From: Chelonobacter oris
Lineage (GTDB): Bacteria; Pseudomonadota; Gammaproteobacteria; Enterobacterales; Pasteurellaceae
Direction: 5' to 3'
DNA: 64,000 nt
Assembly: GCF_000772535.1 (NCBI RefSeq)
Contig: NZ_JSUM01000010.1
Span: 62,001-126,000, forward strand
This document shows positions 45,345 to 55,461 of this stretch, piece by piece. The position numbers were made by a program, and so were the translations under genes. The stretch's first letter is position 1, and each line of letters starts with the position of its first letter. The notes under the pieces are model-generated. The model did no database searches, had not been told where the DNA came from, and saw only the letters and a program-made list of their open reading frames with translations.

Positions 45345-46613
45345 TTAGCCCAATCCGCCCAATTGCTGTACGATAAACAACAGCGCAAATGCAGTCAAAT
45401 AGATCAAACCGATAACCGACAGCCAATATAGGCCTTTGCTGATTTTATGTTCGCCTTTCATCACCAACAACAAATTCAAGGTAGCGAAAATCGGTGTAGA
45501 AACAAAAGAAGCAATCATCGCAAATTGCAACATTGGCGCTAACGCATTATTAAAGAAGAATAATACCACCAAGCCGGATAATGTGGTGAACACCATCGAC
45601 AGATTCAAAAAGCCCTGTCTGGTTTCCTGTTTCTTCAAAATCAGACGTAATGCTTCCACATTAGTCCGGCTGTAGCCGTCGATCACGGTGATCGTGGTGC
45701 CGAACATGCAGGCGAAAGCGATAAACGCAATCAGCAGGCGGGACCATTCACCGATAGTCACCGCGTACATATTGATCAACTGGGCAATATATCTGCCGCC
45801 GACCCGCTCGACTTCCACGCCGGAACCGTGTTGAACCAAAGCCCCCAGCGCCAGAAACACCAAGGCCAGAATCGCAGTACCTATATAACCGACGTTGAAA
45901 TCGAACAGCCCGTCACGGTAAGAGACTTTTGTCAGACGGCGCTTCGCCACCACCCACATCGAATTGATGGCGGAAATTTCGATCGGCGCCGGCATCCAGC
46001 CCATTAATGCGACGATAAATGCCAACGCGCCCAGATTCCAAGGCGTTGCACTCACATAGTCGGGCGCAGCGACCGCACCACGGCTCATCGCTATCACCAC
46101 CGCACTTACGGTCGCGATGGTCAAGCTGATCATGATAATTTTGGAAACCGTATCCAGCACCCGGTATTTACCCAATAGCAGTAACAACAGGCTAATCAGC
46201 AACACGACCGTACTTAAGAGCGGCATCGGCACACTAAACGGCAGCACGAAAGAGAGAATCACGGCACACAGTAATCCGACTGCGGCGGTGTTAATGATTG
46301 CGGCAAAGACATTCAGCACCGCAAAAATCCATAAATAAAATTGCCCTTTCTGACGATAGCCTTCCAACAGGGTATTACCGGTATCCAGCGTATATTGTGC
46401 GCCGAAACGGAAAAACGGATATTTAAACAGATTGGCCAAAATGATAATAATCGCCAATTGCCAGCCGTAAATCGCCCCGGACTGGGTGGAGGCGATTAAA
46501 TGTGAACCGCCCACGGCGGCAGAGGCCATTAAAATCCCGGGGCCTAATGCGGACAGTTTGCTTTTCCAGTTAGAAACCGCTTCTGTTTGGATTGATTCTG
46601 TATTGATTGTCAT
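45345..46613 (-). CDS. Nramp-family-like permease without canonical metal-binding motifs
   Basis: 422 residues with about 11 membrane helices. LGPGILMASAAVGGSHLIAS at residues 23-42 aligns with helix 1 of Nramp transporters, but the metal-binding DPGN is replaced by VGGS. The helix 6 MPH region reads GWMPAPIEISAI, lacking the His. TTITVIDGYSR later is also family-like. Such divergent members are usually annotated as Mn/Fe transporters, but the ligands Asp and Asn are missing, so metal transport is doubtful. Monocistronic, followed by a shared terminator; long AT-rich region upstream. Confidence 0.75.
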   Translation of the reverse strand: MTINTESIQTEAVSNWKSKLSALGPGILMASAAVGGSHLIASTQSGAIYGWQLAIIIILANLFKYPFFRFGAQYTLDTGNTLLEGYRQKGQFYLWIFAVLNVFAAIINTAAVGLLCAVILSFVLPFSVPMPLLSTVVLLISLLLLLLGKYRVLDTVSKIIMISLTIATVSAVVIAMSRGAVAAPDYVSATPWNLGALAFIVALMGWMPAPIEISAINSMWVVAKRRLTKVSYRDGLFDFNVGYIGTAILALVFLALGALVQHGSGVEVERVGGRYIAQLINMYAVTIGEWSRLLIAFIAFACMFGTTITVIDGYSRTNVEALRLILKKQETRQGFLNLSMVFTTLSGLVVLFFFNNALAPMLQFAMIASFVSTPIFATLNLLLVMKGEHKISKGLYWLSVIGLIYLTAFALLFIVQQLGGLG

Positions 46614-46961
46614 AGTTTTGTTCTCAAGGTTCTTAAATAACGGCTTATTTCGTCTGAATTTGATAAAAATCGCTGTTTAAAAAAATAAACGACACGGCAA
46701 GCAAACTTGACGATTATTTTCTATTTTTACCAAAACGCTTCATGTTAATACTTTAATTAGCAAACAAATCAGCATAAAACGCCATATATTATCAAATAAA
46801 CAAAATAAAAAACTGTTTACATTTTTATAAAGCCCACTTGCCTTTACCGACAGGGGGTTTGAGTTTACTGATTATTTAAGGGATTATCAATCTACTTTAA
46901 TAATTTCTGAAATAACAGTCACAAAAAGCGGACAGCAGAAAGTCCTTTAAAAGCGGGATCA
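46614..46961. other. AT-rich intergenic stretch without gene
   Basis: 348 bases between the Nramp-like gene start and the end of the MFS gene. Strongly A/T-rich for most of its length, with no open frame carrying a ribosome-binding site on either strand, and no clear hairpin. It presumably carries the Nramp-like promoter; I could not place it confidently. Confidence 0.6.
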
Positions 46962-48137
46962 CTATGAACGAGGCTTAAACATGCCTAGCAGCAGCAACAA
47001 TACCAAAAGCAGCAACAGCATGGCGGACGGCGCAACCCACTGCCAGCCCAGCCGTTGCCAAACCGTCAACAAATAATTGCCGCCGATGCTGGCGCCCAGA
47101 TAATAACTGGAAAGGTAAAGTGCGGATGCCAGCGCTCTGGCATGAGCGGCATTTTTGCCGACCCATGCACTGGCCAAAGCATGAGTAAAAAAGAAACCGA
47201 TACTGCACAGCAACAAACCGGCAATCAGAATCAGAACCGAATTGCTGATCAACAACAACATACCGCACATCAATAACAGCCAACCGAACAACATTCCGCG
47301 CGGGGCGTTAAAACGACGGCTAAAACGCCCCGCCATCGAGGCGGCAAAGGTTCCGCTCAGATAGCAAAGAAACAACAGCGAAACCTGCAAAGTGCTGAAC
47401 AGCCAAGGCGCCTGCTGCAATCGTAATCCGATGACTGAAAACATATTGACGAACATGCCGAAACAGATTCCGCCGATTAAAAAAGTACGCCACAACAGTG
47501 GATTCTTGATATGTCCGCAAAGATTGCACAGAATGGTCTGAAATGCTAACGACTGCGCCTTGAAATAGCGCTCTTTCGGCAGACAAAAATAGGTCAGCAG
47601 CGCACCAAGCAGCGTTAAAAGTGCGGTCAGCAGCATCGGCGCGGTTAACCCGAACATTTCCGCCAACGTACCGCCAAGAATACGACCGGAAATGCCGCCG
47701 ATGGAATTCGCCGCAATATAAATTCCGACCGCAGGAATCACCGCCTCCGCCTCGAATTCTTCGCTGATATAGGCAATCGCCACCGCCGGCAACCCCGCCA
47801 GCGCAATGCCCTGCAGAAGGCGCAGCACAATCCACATCGTCACTGAATCACTGAATACCAGACTGAGCGAAAATAGGGCTGACAATCCCAGACTGAGCAG
47901 CATCACCAGTCTGCGCCCGTAACGATCCGCCAACAGCGCCCACGGAATCAAACACAGGCTCATGCCCAGCGATGCCGAGGCAAAAACCCAGTTTGCCAGA
48001 TTGAGGGAAATATCATAGCCCTCGGCAAACATCGATAGCAGCGGCTGCACCACATATAAATTGGCAAACACCAGAAAAGAAGAAACCGATAGTACCAAGG
48101 TTGCCCAGAAATAATCTCTGGTTTTACTTTTAATCAT
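46962..48137 (-). CDS. MFS transporter (YnfM-like)
   Basis: 391 residues, 12 predicted membrane helices. The loop 2-3 motif ADRYGRRLVMLLS and the helix 5 region GIYIAANSIGGISGRILGG with motif C-like repeats mark a drug:proton antiporter-1 type exporter. Resembles YnfM and arabinose-efflux-like permeases. Substrate unknown. The C-terminus is extremely Leu-rich. One uptake sequence inside; a second divergent gene starts 160 bases upstream. Confidence 0.82.
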   Translation of the reverse strand: MIKSKTRDYFWATLVLSVSSFLVFANLYVVQPLLSMFAEGYDISLNLANWVFASASLGMSLCLIPWALLADRYGRRLVMLLSLGLSALFSLSLVFSDSVTMWIVLRLLQGIALAGLPAVAIAYISEEFEAEAVIPAVGIYIAANSIGGISGRILGGTLAEMFGLTAPMLLTALLTLLGALLTYFCLPKERYFKAQSLAFQTILCNLCGHIKNPLLWRTFLIGGICFGMFVNMFSVIGLRLQQAPWLFSTLQVSLLFLCYLSGTFAASMAGRFSRRFNAPRGMLFGWLLLMCGMLLLISNSVLILIAGLLLCSIGFFFTHALASAWVGKNAAHARALASALYLSSYYLGASIGGNYLLTVWQRLGWQWVAPSAMLLLLLVLLLLLGMFKPRS

Positions 48138-48297
48138 GTTGTTTCTTTTTTATAACAATTTGATTACATCATAACCCGAAGTGCGGTTTAAACAAGCCGC
48201 TGATCGAAAAAATGTCGCCGACATCAAATTTTTCTTTATCTCATCGGCAAATCCGCTTACGCTATGCTACCTGTTTTTTCTTTCGATACTCTTCATT

Positions 48298-48960
48298 ATG
48301 TTACTGACCGTGCTTTATATTATCGGCATCACTGCGGAAGCCATCACCGGTGCGCTGGCTGCCGGACGTGAAAAAATGGATCTGTTCGGGGTGATTATCA
48401 TCGCTTCGATGACGGCAATCGGCGGCGGTTCCATTCGGGATATGCTGCTCGGACACTATCCGCTCGGCTGGGTCGCCCACCCCGAATATATTCTGATTGT
48501 TGCCGGTGCAGCGGTGCTCACGGTGTTTATCGCACCGTTAATGCGCTATTTTCGCACCGTATTCTTGGTCTTGGATGCCTTAGGGCTGATCGTTTTTTCG
48601 ATTATCGGCGCTCAAGTGGCGCTGGATATGGGACACGGTTTCATTATCGCCTCGGTTGCAGCGGTGGTAACCGGCGCTTTCGGCGGTGTGCTGCGCGATC
48701 TGCTGTGCAACCGTATTCCTTTGGTCTTTCAAAAAGAGCTGTATGCCAGTGTCGCCCTGCTTTCCACCGTTATTTATCTTGGCTTGCCTTATTTGGGGAT
48801 TACGCACAATATGGTGGTGATTGTCACCTTGATTAGCGGTTTCGGCCTACGTTTATTGGCGATTTATTTCCATTTATCACTGCCGGTTTTTGACTATCAG
48901 GAACAGGAAGAAAATTACCGCCCGCTCCTGCAAAAACTACGACAAAACCGCAAAAAATAG
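48298..48960 (+). CDS. TRIC-like (UPF0126) membrane protein
   Basis: 220 residues, seven membrane helices arranged as two triple-helix repeats. Each carries the glycine-rich pattern ([13 protein letters not shown] near 41-53 and [14 protein letters not shown] near 128-141) typical of prokaryotic trimeric intracellular cation channels, formerly UPF0126 (YicG, YadS, HI1240). The family conducts K+ and other monovalent cations, and some related proteins have been linked to glycine transport. ATG 48298 gives the usual [20 protein letters not shown]; upstream codons are not conserved. Confidence 0.85.
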   Translation: MLLTVLYIIGITAEAITGALAAGREKMDLFGVIIIASMTAIGGGSIRDMLLGHYPLGWVAHPEYILIVAGAAVLTVFIAPLMRYFRTVFLVLDALGLIVFSIIGAQVALDMGHGFIIASVAAVVTGAFGGVLRDLLCNRIPLVFQKELYASVALLSTVIYLGLPYLGITHNMVVIVTLISGFGLRLLAIYFHLSLPVFDYQEQEENYRPLLQKLRQNRKK

Positions 48961-48987
48961 CAGTCCGGCGGCAATATTGGCGCGGTT

Positions 48988-49677
48988 TTACAGCTCCGTC
49001 AACATTGCCAGTACCATTTCCGACGACTGCTGTGCCGCCAACGGCAAGAACTCATCAAACGAAATGTGCGATTCTTTGTCGGCAACATCGGACACCGCCC
49101 GCACGACGACAAACGGCAGGTCAAACGCGAAACACACTTGAGCAATGGCCGCCGCTTCCATTTCGACCGCAACCGCTTGCGGGAAATCCGCTTTGATTTT
49201 TGCAATTTGCTGCTCGCCGTTACAGAACACATCACCGCTGCAAACCAGCCCTTTGACCGCACTTTTGCCTTGTGTCTGCAATGCTTTTTCCGCCAATTCG
49301 ATTAATGCCTGATTAGAAGGGAATGTAGGCGGACAGGCGGGCAACTGCCCTTTGGCATAGCCGAAGACCGTCACATCGGCATCGTGATACGCCGTTTCAT
49401 CGGAAATAATCACATCGCCGATATTCAATGCCGCCGAAATGCCGCCGGCAGAACCGGTATTGATGACACAATCCGGTTTAGCCAATAAAATCAGCGCGGT
49501 CGTTGCCATCGCCGCCGCCGTCTTGCCGATGCCCGACTGTACCAATGCCGTTTCCGTGCCGGCCAGATTGCCCTGATAAATCGTACAACTGCCGACCTTG
49601 CGGCTGGTCAGCCCGGTCATTTTATTGCATAAAATTTCAACTTCTTGCGCCATTGCACCGACAATTCCGATTTTCAT
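48988..49677 (-). CDS. mtnN: 5'-methylthioadenosine/S-adenosylhomocysteine nucleosidase
   Basis: Hydrolyses adenine from MTA and SAH, feeding the LuxS/activated-methyl cycle. 229 residues. Opening [20 protein letters not shown] with catalytic Glu, substrate loop [33 protein letters not shown] (Met/Glu ribose contact) and [20 protein letters not shown] (catalytic Asp). Starts within the stop of the upstream thioredoxin-fold gene (ATGA overlap). Confidence 0.96.
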   Translation of the reverse strand: MKIGIVGAMAQEVEILCNKMTGLTSRKVGSCTIYQGNLAGTETALVQSGIGKTAAAMATTALILLAKPDCVINTGSAGGISAALNIGDVIISDETAYHDADVTVFGYAKGQLPACPPTFPSNQALIELAEKALQTQGKSAVKGLVCSGDVFCNGEQQIAKIKADFPQAVAVEMEAAAIAQVCFAFDLPFVVVRAVSDVADKESHISFDEFLPLAAQQSSEMVLAMLTEL

Positions 49678-50510
49678 CTCATTCCTTCATTATTTTGGTT
49701 ATTGGGGTTGCCGTCCGTTCCGACAATAAAGTGATTTTTAGGCTGTTTTTGCTGTAAAATCCGTGAGATTAAAAAATCCATCACTGCAAAAGTATAATCG
49801 TCATTGTATAACGTGCTGCTGGTCAACACATATTGCCCGTCAATCACCACAAACGGACTAGTGAAAACCCCGTATTTTTCCGTCAGATCGACAGCCTCTT
49901 TTGCTTTTGCAGCAATCGCTTGCGACTTGAGCTGCATTAGAAATTGATCCAGTGCCACGTTATGACTGATCAGCCAGTGGTATAAGTTTTCGCCTTCCAC
50001 CAATGAGGCCTTGCCCTGCTGTTCGGCACTGTCAAACAGCAACAACTCCGCCAATCCCGCTCTGTCCAAATTGAGCAGACTGTAATAGACATTTGGTCCG
50101 AACAGCGCTTCGTCTGCGGCAATCGGCTGTAAAATCAAGCGGATCTGTTCATCATGCAAGCGCTGATACAGACTTAAGTTATCGAAAGCAGTCAGGCAAT
50201 AGGCGCATTCATAAGTAAAAAACAGTTTAATTTCGATCCGATTATCAATCGGATTGGATTTAATCGGGATCGTATAAGAGAAGTAATCTTTACCGTCTTC
50301 GAAGGCAAATTCACCGTTTCCCGATGTTATTCGGGATTCAGTTTCACCATTATCCGCATCTGCCGCCGTTGCTTCAGTCGGCAGTGCATAGGTCGGTTGT
50401 ATGCGTTGATTTTCGGCCTGCTCTACTGTGCCTGCCTGAGCCGTAACTTGCGAAGTATAAAAAGAGAAAAAAGCACTGACCAGCAGCAACCAACTTTTTT
50501 GGGTTTTCAT
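49674..50510 (-). CDS. Periplasmic DsbA-like thiol:disulfide protein with CAYC site
   Basis: 278 residues from ATG 50510. Signal sequence 1-25, an Ala/Asp/Glu-rich linker (about 45-62), then a thioredoxin fold with [13 protein letters not shown] (Cys102, Cys105) and the cis-Pro loop [14 protein letters not shown] near 235. A helical insert between them matches the DsbA layout. Compared with DsbA (CPHC), the CAYC centre would have a different redox potential, and the N-terminal extension is unusual. Function is inferred as oxidase or accessory oxidoreductase. Overlaps mtnN by 4 bases, lies 95 bases after recJ and near dsbC and lptD. Confidence 0.75.
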   Translation of the reverse strand: MKTQKSWLLLVSAFFSFYTSQVTAQAGTVEQAENQRIQPTYALPTEATAADADNGETESRITSGNGEFAFEDGKDYFSYTIPIKSNPIDNRIEIKLFFTYECAYCLTAFDNLSLYQRLHDEQIRLILQPIAADEALFGPNVYYSLLNLDRAGLAELLLFDSAEQQGKASLVEGENLYHWLISHNVALDQFLMQLKSQAIAAKAKEAVDLTEKYGVFTSPFVVIDGQYVLTSSTLYNDDYTFAVMDFLISRILQQKQPKNHFIVGTDGNPNNQNNEGMR

Positions 50511-50605
50511 TCGATAACTTAATACACCCTGCACGTTTATCTGACTTTTTGTACCGCACTTGCGATACAATCCCGAATTTCCGTATCGACTATTTTACGC
50601 TATTT

Positions 50606-52321
50606 TTATAACGGTTGCAGATATTCTACCATTAACTGTAACTGGCGGTTACCCCGAAATTCATTAATATCCAAGCGATATGCGATCTTCATCCGCTTAA
50701 TCGACAAATCGGGGTAACGTTGCGGATCAATATTAAAGGCGATGGCATCCAACAACATTGCCCCACCGCAAGGCTGCAACATCATTTTTAAATGGCGTCC
50801 GCCGACCAAACGCTGCTGTAACACCTCAAATTCCCCGTCAAATAACGGCTCCGGAAATGCCTGCCCCCAAGGGCCGGCAGCCGCAATCAGCTCTGCCGTC
50901 GCTAAATTCATCTCCTGCGGCGATAACTCGCCGTCCGTCCAGATCACGCCGGTCAACTGCTCCGTACTCAAACACTCGCACACCACATCGGCAAAAACCT
51001 GTTGAAACTCGCTAAACCGCGTCTCGACGATACTCAGTCCCGCCGCCATCGCATGACCGCCGAATTTCAATATCATGCCCGGGCAGCGCTGATCCACTCG
51101 TTCCAGCGCATCACGAATATGCAGCCCTTCAATAGAACGCGCGGAACCTTTCAAAATGCCGCGCTGATCTTGTGCAAACGCCACTACCGGCCGATGAAAA
51201 CGATCTTTAAGCCGTGACGCCAGAATCCCCAGCACGCCTTGATGCCAATCAGCCTGATACAGTGCGATCGCCCAAGGCAACTGCTGTTCCATATCGGTCA
51301 AGCTGCTACAAATTTTCAAGGCTTCCAGTTTCATGCCCTGTTCGATTTCTTTACGGGTTTGGTTCAAGGCATCCAATTCGTAAGCCAATTTGCGGGCGGT
51401 CTGCATATCTTCCGCCAGCAACAATTCCACCCCGACACTCATATTGTCCAAGCGGCCGGCGGCATTAAGGCGCGGCCCGATGGAAAATCCCAGATCAGAG
51501 GCGACAAAGCGGCTCAGATCACGATTAGCGATCTCTGCCAATGCCTGAATCCCGTAGCGACAGCGTTGCGCGCGAATCCGACTGATGCCCTGATAAGCCA
51601 AAATACGGTTGTTTTGATCCAACGGTACAACATCGGCAATCGTACCCAAAGCAACCAGATCGAGCAGTTCGGCAAAATTGGGCAGTACCTCGGCGGCAAT
51701 CAGATTGCGATCACGCAATGCCGCCCGCAGCGCCAACATCAGATAGAAGGTAACACCAACTCCCGCCAGCGATTTCGAAGGAAAAGCACAATCCGCCAAA
51801 TTCGGATTAACAATCGCATCCGCCTGCGGCAATACACTCGGCGGCAGGTGGTGATCGGTCACAATCACCTTGACACCATGACTTTTAATCCAGTCAACCC
51901 CGTCATGGGAAGAAATGCCGTTATCGACCGTAATCAGCAGGTCGACCTGCTTTTGCAACGCCATATTTGCCACATCGACACTCAATCCGTAACCCTGCTC
52001 AAAACGGTTAGGCACTAAATAATCGACCTGCCGGAACCCGAGTTGTCGCAGTGCCAACACCGCAAGTGCGGTACTGGTCGCACCGTCCGCATCAAAATCA
52101 CCGACAATCACGATTTTTTGCTGCTGTTCATGCGCCGACAATAATAATTCGACCGCACTTTGTATGCCGCTCAGCCGCTGCGGCGGCAACATCGACTGCA
52201 AAGTGCGGTCAAGTTGGTGTTTATGCTGAATATTACGGGCGGAAAATATGCGGTCAAGCAACGGATGATCCGCCAACGGCAACACAAGCTGCGGTTGGCG
52301 GCGGCAAATAATTTTATTCAC
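50606..52321 (-). CDS. recJ: Single-stranded-DNA 5'-3' exonuclease RecJ
   Basis: Repair and recombination exonuclease of 571 residues (E. coli 577). DHH phosphoesterase motifs: IVGDFDADGATSTALAVLAL near 73-92, VDNGISSHDG, VTDHHLPP, and LNAAGRLDNMSVGVELLL; DHHA1 motif GGHAMAAGLSI. The start is GTG at 52321, giving MNKIICRRQPQ; no ATG is near. The gene follows dsbC, as in many Gammaproteobacteria. Three uptake sequences cluster near its 5' end (52064, 52151, 52199). Confidence 0.95.
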   Translation of the reverse strand: MNKIICRRQPQLVLPLADHPLLDRIFSARNIQHKHQLDRTLQSMLPPQRLSGIQSAVELLLSAHEQQQKIVIVGDFDADGATSTALAVLALRQLGFRQVDYLVPNRFEQGYGLSVDVANMALQKQVDLLITVDNGISSHDGVDWIKSHGVKVIVTDHHLPPSVLPQADAIVNPNLADCAFPSKSLAGVGVTFYLMLALRAALRDRNLIAAEVLPNFAELLDLVALGTIADVVPLDQNNRILAYQGISRIRAQRCRYGIQALAEIANRDLSRFVASDLGFSIGPRLNAAGRLDNMSVGVELLLAEDMQTARKLAYELDALNQTRKEIEQGMKLEALKICSSLTDMEQQLPWAIALYQADWHQGVLGILASRLKDRFHRPVVAFAQDQRGILKGSARSIEGLHIRDALERVDQRCPGMILKFGGHAMAAGLSIVETRFSEFQQVFADVVCECLSTEQLTGVIWTDGELSPQEMNLATAELIAAAGPWGQAFPEPLFDGEFEVLQQRLVGGRHLKMMLQPCGGAMLLDAIAFNIDPQRYPDLSIKRMKIAYRLDINEFRGNRQLQLMVEYLQPL

Positions 52322-52369
52322 GGAATCGGTTACGCCTTGTTGATAAAACGGATAAGTGCGGTCATATCA

Positions 52370-52385
52370 CGGGGCTTACGCCCCG
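52370..52385. repeat. GC hairpin between dsbC and recJ
   Basis: CGGGGC (52370-52375) pairs with GCCCCG (52380-52385) with a TTAC loop. No T run follows on the minus strand, so it probably does not fully terminate; it could stabilise or trim the dsbC-recJ message. Confidence 0.45.
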
Positions 52386-52395
52386 CTTGGTCAGG

Positions 52396-53082
52396 TTATT
52401 GGGAATCCTGCAACACGTCCAATAACTCTTTCGGCGGCAAATAACCGCCAAGCATTTCGCCGCTGTCGGTAATAATGCTCGGTGTACCGCGTACGCCGTA
52501 TTGACGCCCCAACGCATAGTGCCGGGCGACAATATCCGGGGTTTTCAGTGCTTTCGGCAACTCGCCGTTTTCGGCTTTATCCAGCGCTTCATTACGATCT
52601 TTCGCCTGCCAGATCGCTTCCATTTGCCGGGCGGTCTGCGTTTCCAGTCCGCCGCGCGGAAATGCCAGGAAGCGCAAGGTGATACCTAAATCGTTATATT
52701 CCTGCTTTTTGCTGTAGAGCAAATGGCAGTAATGGCAAGTAATATCCATAAATACGGTCACGACATATTTTTCATTTTTTGCCGGATAAACAATCATTTG
52801 ATCGGCAAAGGCATTCAGTTTATCAAACAGCATCCGCTCGCTGAGATTGACCAAATCGCCGTTTTTCAACTCGAACAGATCGCCGCGCAAAATATAATTG
52901 CCGTCATCAGAGACATAAAAAACGCCCTGATCGGCGACAACCGATTGGATCCCTTTCAATGGTGAAGCCTGCACCTGAACATTAGTCATACCCAACGCCG
53001 CTAAATTCTGGTTGATCACGGCATTCGATGCCAAGGCGGCAGTGCTGAACACGGCGCTGAACAATAAAATGGATTTTTTCAT
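52396..53082 (-). CDS. dsbC: Disulfide isomerase DsbC
   Basis: Periplasmic homodimeric isomerase of 228 residues. Signal peptide 1-19 (AALASN), N-terminal dimerisation domain about 20-80, thioredoxin domain with active site TCHYCHLLY (Cys116, Cys119; E. coli has CGYC) and cis-Pro RGTPSIITDSG near 200. It is 21 bases downstream of lptD, whose non-consecutive disulfides are rearranged with DsbC help in E. coli; co-expression here would be meaningful. Confidence 0.93.
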   Translation of the reverse strand: MKKSILLFSAVFSTAALASNAVINQNLAALGMTNVQVQASPLKGIQSVVADQGVFYVSDDGNYILRGDLFELKNGDLVNLSERMLFDKLNAFADQMIVYPAKNEKYVVTVFMDITCHYCHLLYSKKQEYNDLGITLRFLAFPRGGLETQTARQMEAIWQAKDRNEALDKAENGELPKALKTPDIVARHYALGRQYGVRGTPSIITDSGEMLGGYLPPKELLDVLQDSQ

Positions 53083-53103
53083 GAATTTCCTTGTTATTTT
53101 AAT

Positions 53104-55461
53104 TTATTCCAAGCTGAACGGTTTAACATAAGGCAACATACCTTTTTGTAACATACTGCGCAACCCGCTGGAATAGTTGCTGCCCAATCCCCGAATCTCA
53201 AAATTGATTGAGAACGAGTTATCATAAAATACGTTATTGCTGCTGTAATCGCTGTTGGCGCTCGGCGAGGTCAAATAACGGCGTGCGCCGACACCGACAC
53301 TCCAGCAGCAGGTGTTGTATTGCACCCCGCCGTACTGCTCGACCGGCTTATTTAACGCCATGTCGTGGTAATAACGCCCGATCACCGCCCAGTTGTCATT
53401 GATATCCCAAGCCACTGTCGCGCCGATTTGCTTGATATCCTGATTATAGCGGTTGGCGCCGTTCTGCAAATTCTGATCAATATAATTTTGGCTGGCATAA
53501 CGATAATTCAACTGCACCAGATTATTTCCGCTCGGATTATATTCCAGCACCATATTGACCAATGCCGTTTTATTCAGCACCGTATCATATTGATAACCGC
53601 CGCGCCATTGCCAAGCCTGATTGATTTTCCAGTCGGACTCCATCACCCAGGAAGAAGAGCGCCCGCTGGTGCTGTTGTCGGTGGAATCGTCAATCCGGGA
53701 AGAGGTCAGATAATAAATCTGCCCCAATGAGAAATTAAAACGTTCGTCCGCCTTTTCATCAAAAAAACGAGTCGTGCCGCCGACCGTCACCTGATTGGCG
53801 GACGCAATACGATCCAGCCCGCTGTAGCGGCGATCACGAAACAGTGAAAAATAGTCTTGCTGTAATAATGCGCTGTCGTAACCCAAACCGAGATAGTCGG
53901 AATTCACGCCCGCGGCACCGATATTGCTCTGGTTTTTATACGGCCGATATAAATACTGGACATGCGGTTCAATGGTTTGGCTGTAGCCGTCAAGGAACGT
54001 TTTCTCATTGAACAAAACCGTTTGTAAATCCGCCTTGAACTGCGGCAACACACGATTTACCCGCGCTTCAACTTCTTCGGCATCGACACCCTTGCCTTTG
54101 CTCTGCTGATAATGGGTAGCATAAAGCTTGGCTTGTAAATTCAGGCTGCCGTAGTCATTACTCAACGGCAAATTCACTTCCGGCTGCAAGTGAAAACGCC
54201 AAGCTTTCGGCATCTGCGCACTGTCGTTATCAAAACGTACGGCTTGCGAGTAAAGCGCAAAATCCAGCCAACCGTTCGCCATGCCGTTGCGGTAATAATT
54301 AAAATCGATTTGCGGCAAAGCACGGTAAGGGCCGATATCCGTTTCGTCAAAAATTTGGAACTGTCTGCCTGAAACCGTCAGATTATAATTCGGTTGATAA
54401 TAGCCGACACTAAAACGCTGTGTAGCGTAACCGTCGGTGCTGTTACCGTACTCCGAGCTGAAATCATTGAAATAACGGTTGTCGCTGACCCGGGTATAAT
54501 CCAGATTTGCGCGCCAACTGTCGCCGAAACCGGCTGAATGCCGCCAAAAGAACAGGTGACGGGATTTATTTTCGCCGAGATATTCTTTCAAACGATCTTT
54601 ATGCAAATATTCCGTTGCGATAGTCCCTAAACCGAAGTCGGTCAGATAACGAAATTCGGTTTGCAACTGCAAACCGCGATCCGTCATCAAATTCGGCGTG
54701 ATGGTGGCATCATAATTCGGGGCGATATTCCAGTATACCGGCTGCGCATAGCTGAAGCCGTCACGACTGGAAGAACTGAACTGCGGCATCAATAAACCGC
54801 TGCGGCGGCGATCGCCCAACGGCAACTGCCAATAAGGCGAATACAGAATCGGTACGCCAAGCACTTTAAAACGTGCCCCCCACATTTCCGCCACTTCTTC
54901 TTGTATATCCTGACGGATTTCGTCCGCTTCAATCGACCAAGCATTGTCATCCGGCAAGCAAGAGGTAAAGGACGCATTGCGCAAAGTGCGGTAGCGCTCA
55001 CGCATTTCCGCCTGCTCTGCCGTACCGCGCCCCTGTCGCCCGACAAACCGGTAATCCACCGTTTCGATATCGCTGTCTTTGCTGTTCAAATTAATTTTGG
55101 CATTGCTGCCGCTTAAATCGATCTGTTCGTCACGATAAGCCAGCTCACCATCCATATACGCCAAGCGCTCAAGCTGTTCGCCACTGCTCTGTGTAGTAAT
55201 TTTGGCGTGTTGCGAACGTAAATGGCGATTGCCCTGCCTGATATCCACATCTCCCTGATAGGTGGCTTCGGTCGCATGCTGCATCTCGCCGCGATCCGCT
55301 TCAATGTACACCGGCAGTTCATTCGGATTGCCGCGCACCGGTTCGCCTTGAAAGTGCGGTACGCCCAGCAGACATTGCTGTCTCAGATCGGCCTGTGCCG
55401 CATTGCCGTAGAGCGCCCCGACAACCAAAATCGTCAACAGGCTATAGCTATTTTTCTTCAT
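53104..55461 (-). CDS. lptD: LPS-assembly protein LptD
   Basis: Outer-membrane translocon that with LptE inserts LPS into the outer leaflet. About 785 residues. Signal peptide ending AAQA, N-terminal jellyroll (OstA) domain (about 45-190: VYIEADRGEMQHATEATYQG), then a 26-strand barrel with a terminal acidic end. Four cysteines, QQCLLG, TSCLPD and the pair NTCCWS, match those forming the two interdomain disulfides in E. coli. Start ATG 55461 (MKKNSYSLL) preferred; ATG 55473 is an alternative. Followed by dsbC. Relevant to the LOS core genes elsewhere in the window. Confidence 0.95.
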   Translation of the reverse strand: MKKNSYSLLTILVVGALYGNAAQADLRQQCLLGVPHFQGEPVRGNPNELPVYIEADRGEMQHATEATYQGDVDIRQGNRHLRSQHAKITTQSSGEQLERLAYMDGELAYRDEQIDLSGSNAKINLNSKDSDIETVDYRFVGRQGRGTAEQAEMRERYRTLRNASFTSCLPDDNAWSIEADEIRQDIQEEVAEMWGARFKVLGVPILYSPYWQLPLGDRRRSGLLMPQFSSSSRDGFSYAQPVYWNIAPNYDATITPNLMTDRGLQLQTEFRYLTDFGLGTIATEYLHKDRLKEYLGENKSRHLFFWRHSAGFGDSWRANLDYTRVSDNRYFNDFSSEYGNSTDGYATQRFSVGYYQPNYNLTVSGRQFQIFDETDIGPYRALPQIDFNYYRNGMANGWLDFALYSQAVRFDNDSAQMPKAWRFHLQPEVNLPLSNDYGSLNLQAKLYATHYQQSKGKGVDAEEVEARVNRVLPQFKADLQTVLFNEKTFLDGYSQTIEPHVQYLYRPYKNQSNIGAAGVNSDYLGLGYDSALLQQDYFSLFRDRRYSGLDRIASANQVTVGGTTRFFDEKADERFNFSLGQIYYLTSSRIDDSTDNSTSGRSSSWVMESDWKINQAWQWRGGYQYDTVLNKTALVNMVLEYNPSGNNLVQLNYRYASQNYIDQNLQNGANRYNQDIKQIGATVAWDINDNWAVIGRYYHDMALNKPVEQYGGVQYNTCCWSVGVGARRYLTSPSANSDYSSNNVFYDNSFSINFEIRGLGSNYSSGLRSMLQKGMLPYVKPFSLE

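Noticed and set aside
51239-52018. A 259-codon plus-strand open frame opposite recJ
   Set aside because: Antisense shadow of a conserved gene with DHH motifs intact; no start signal.
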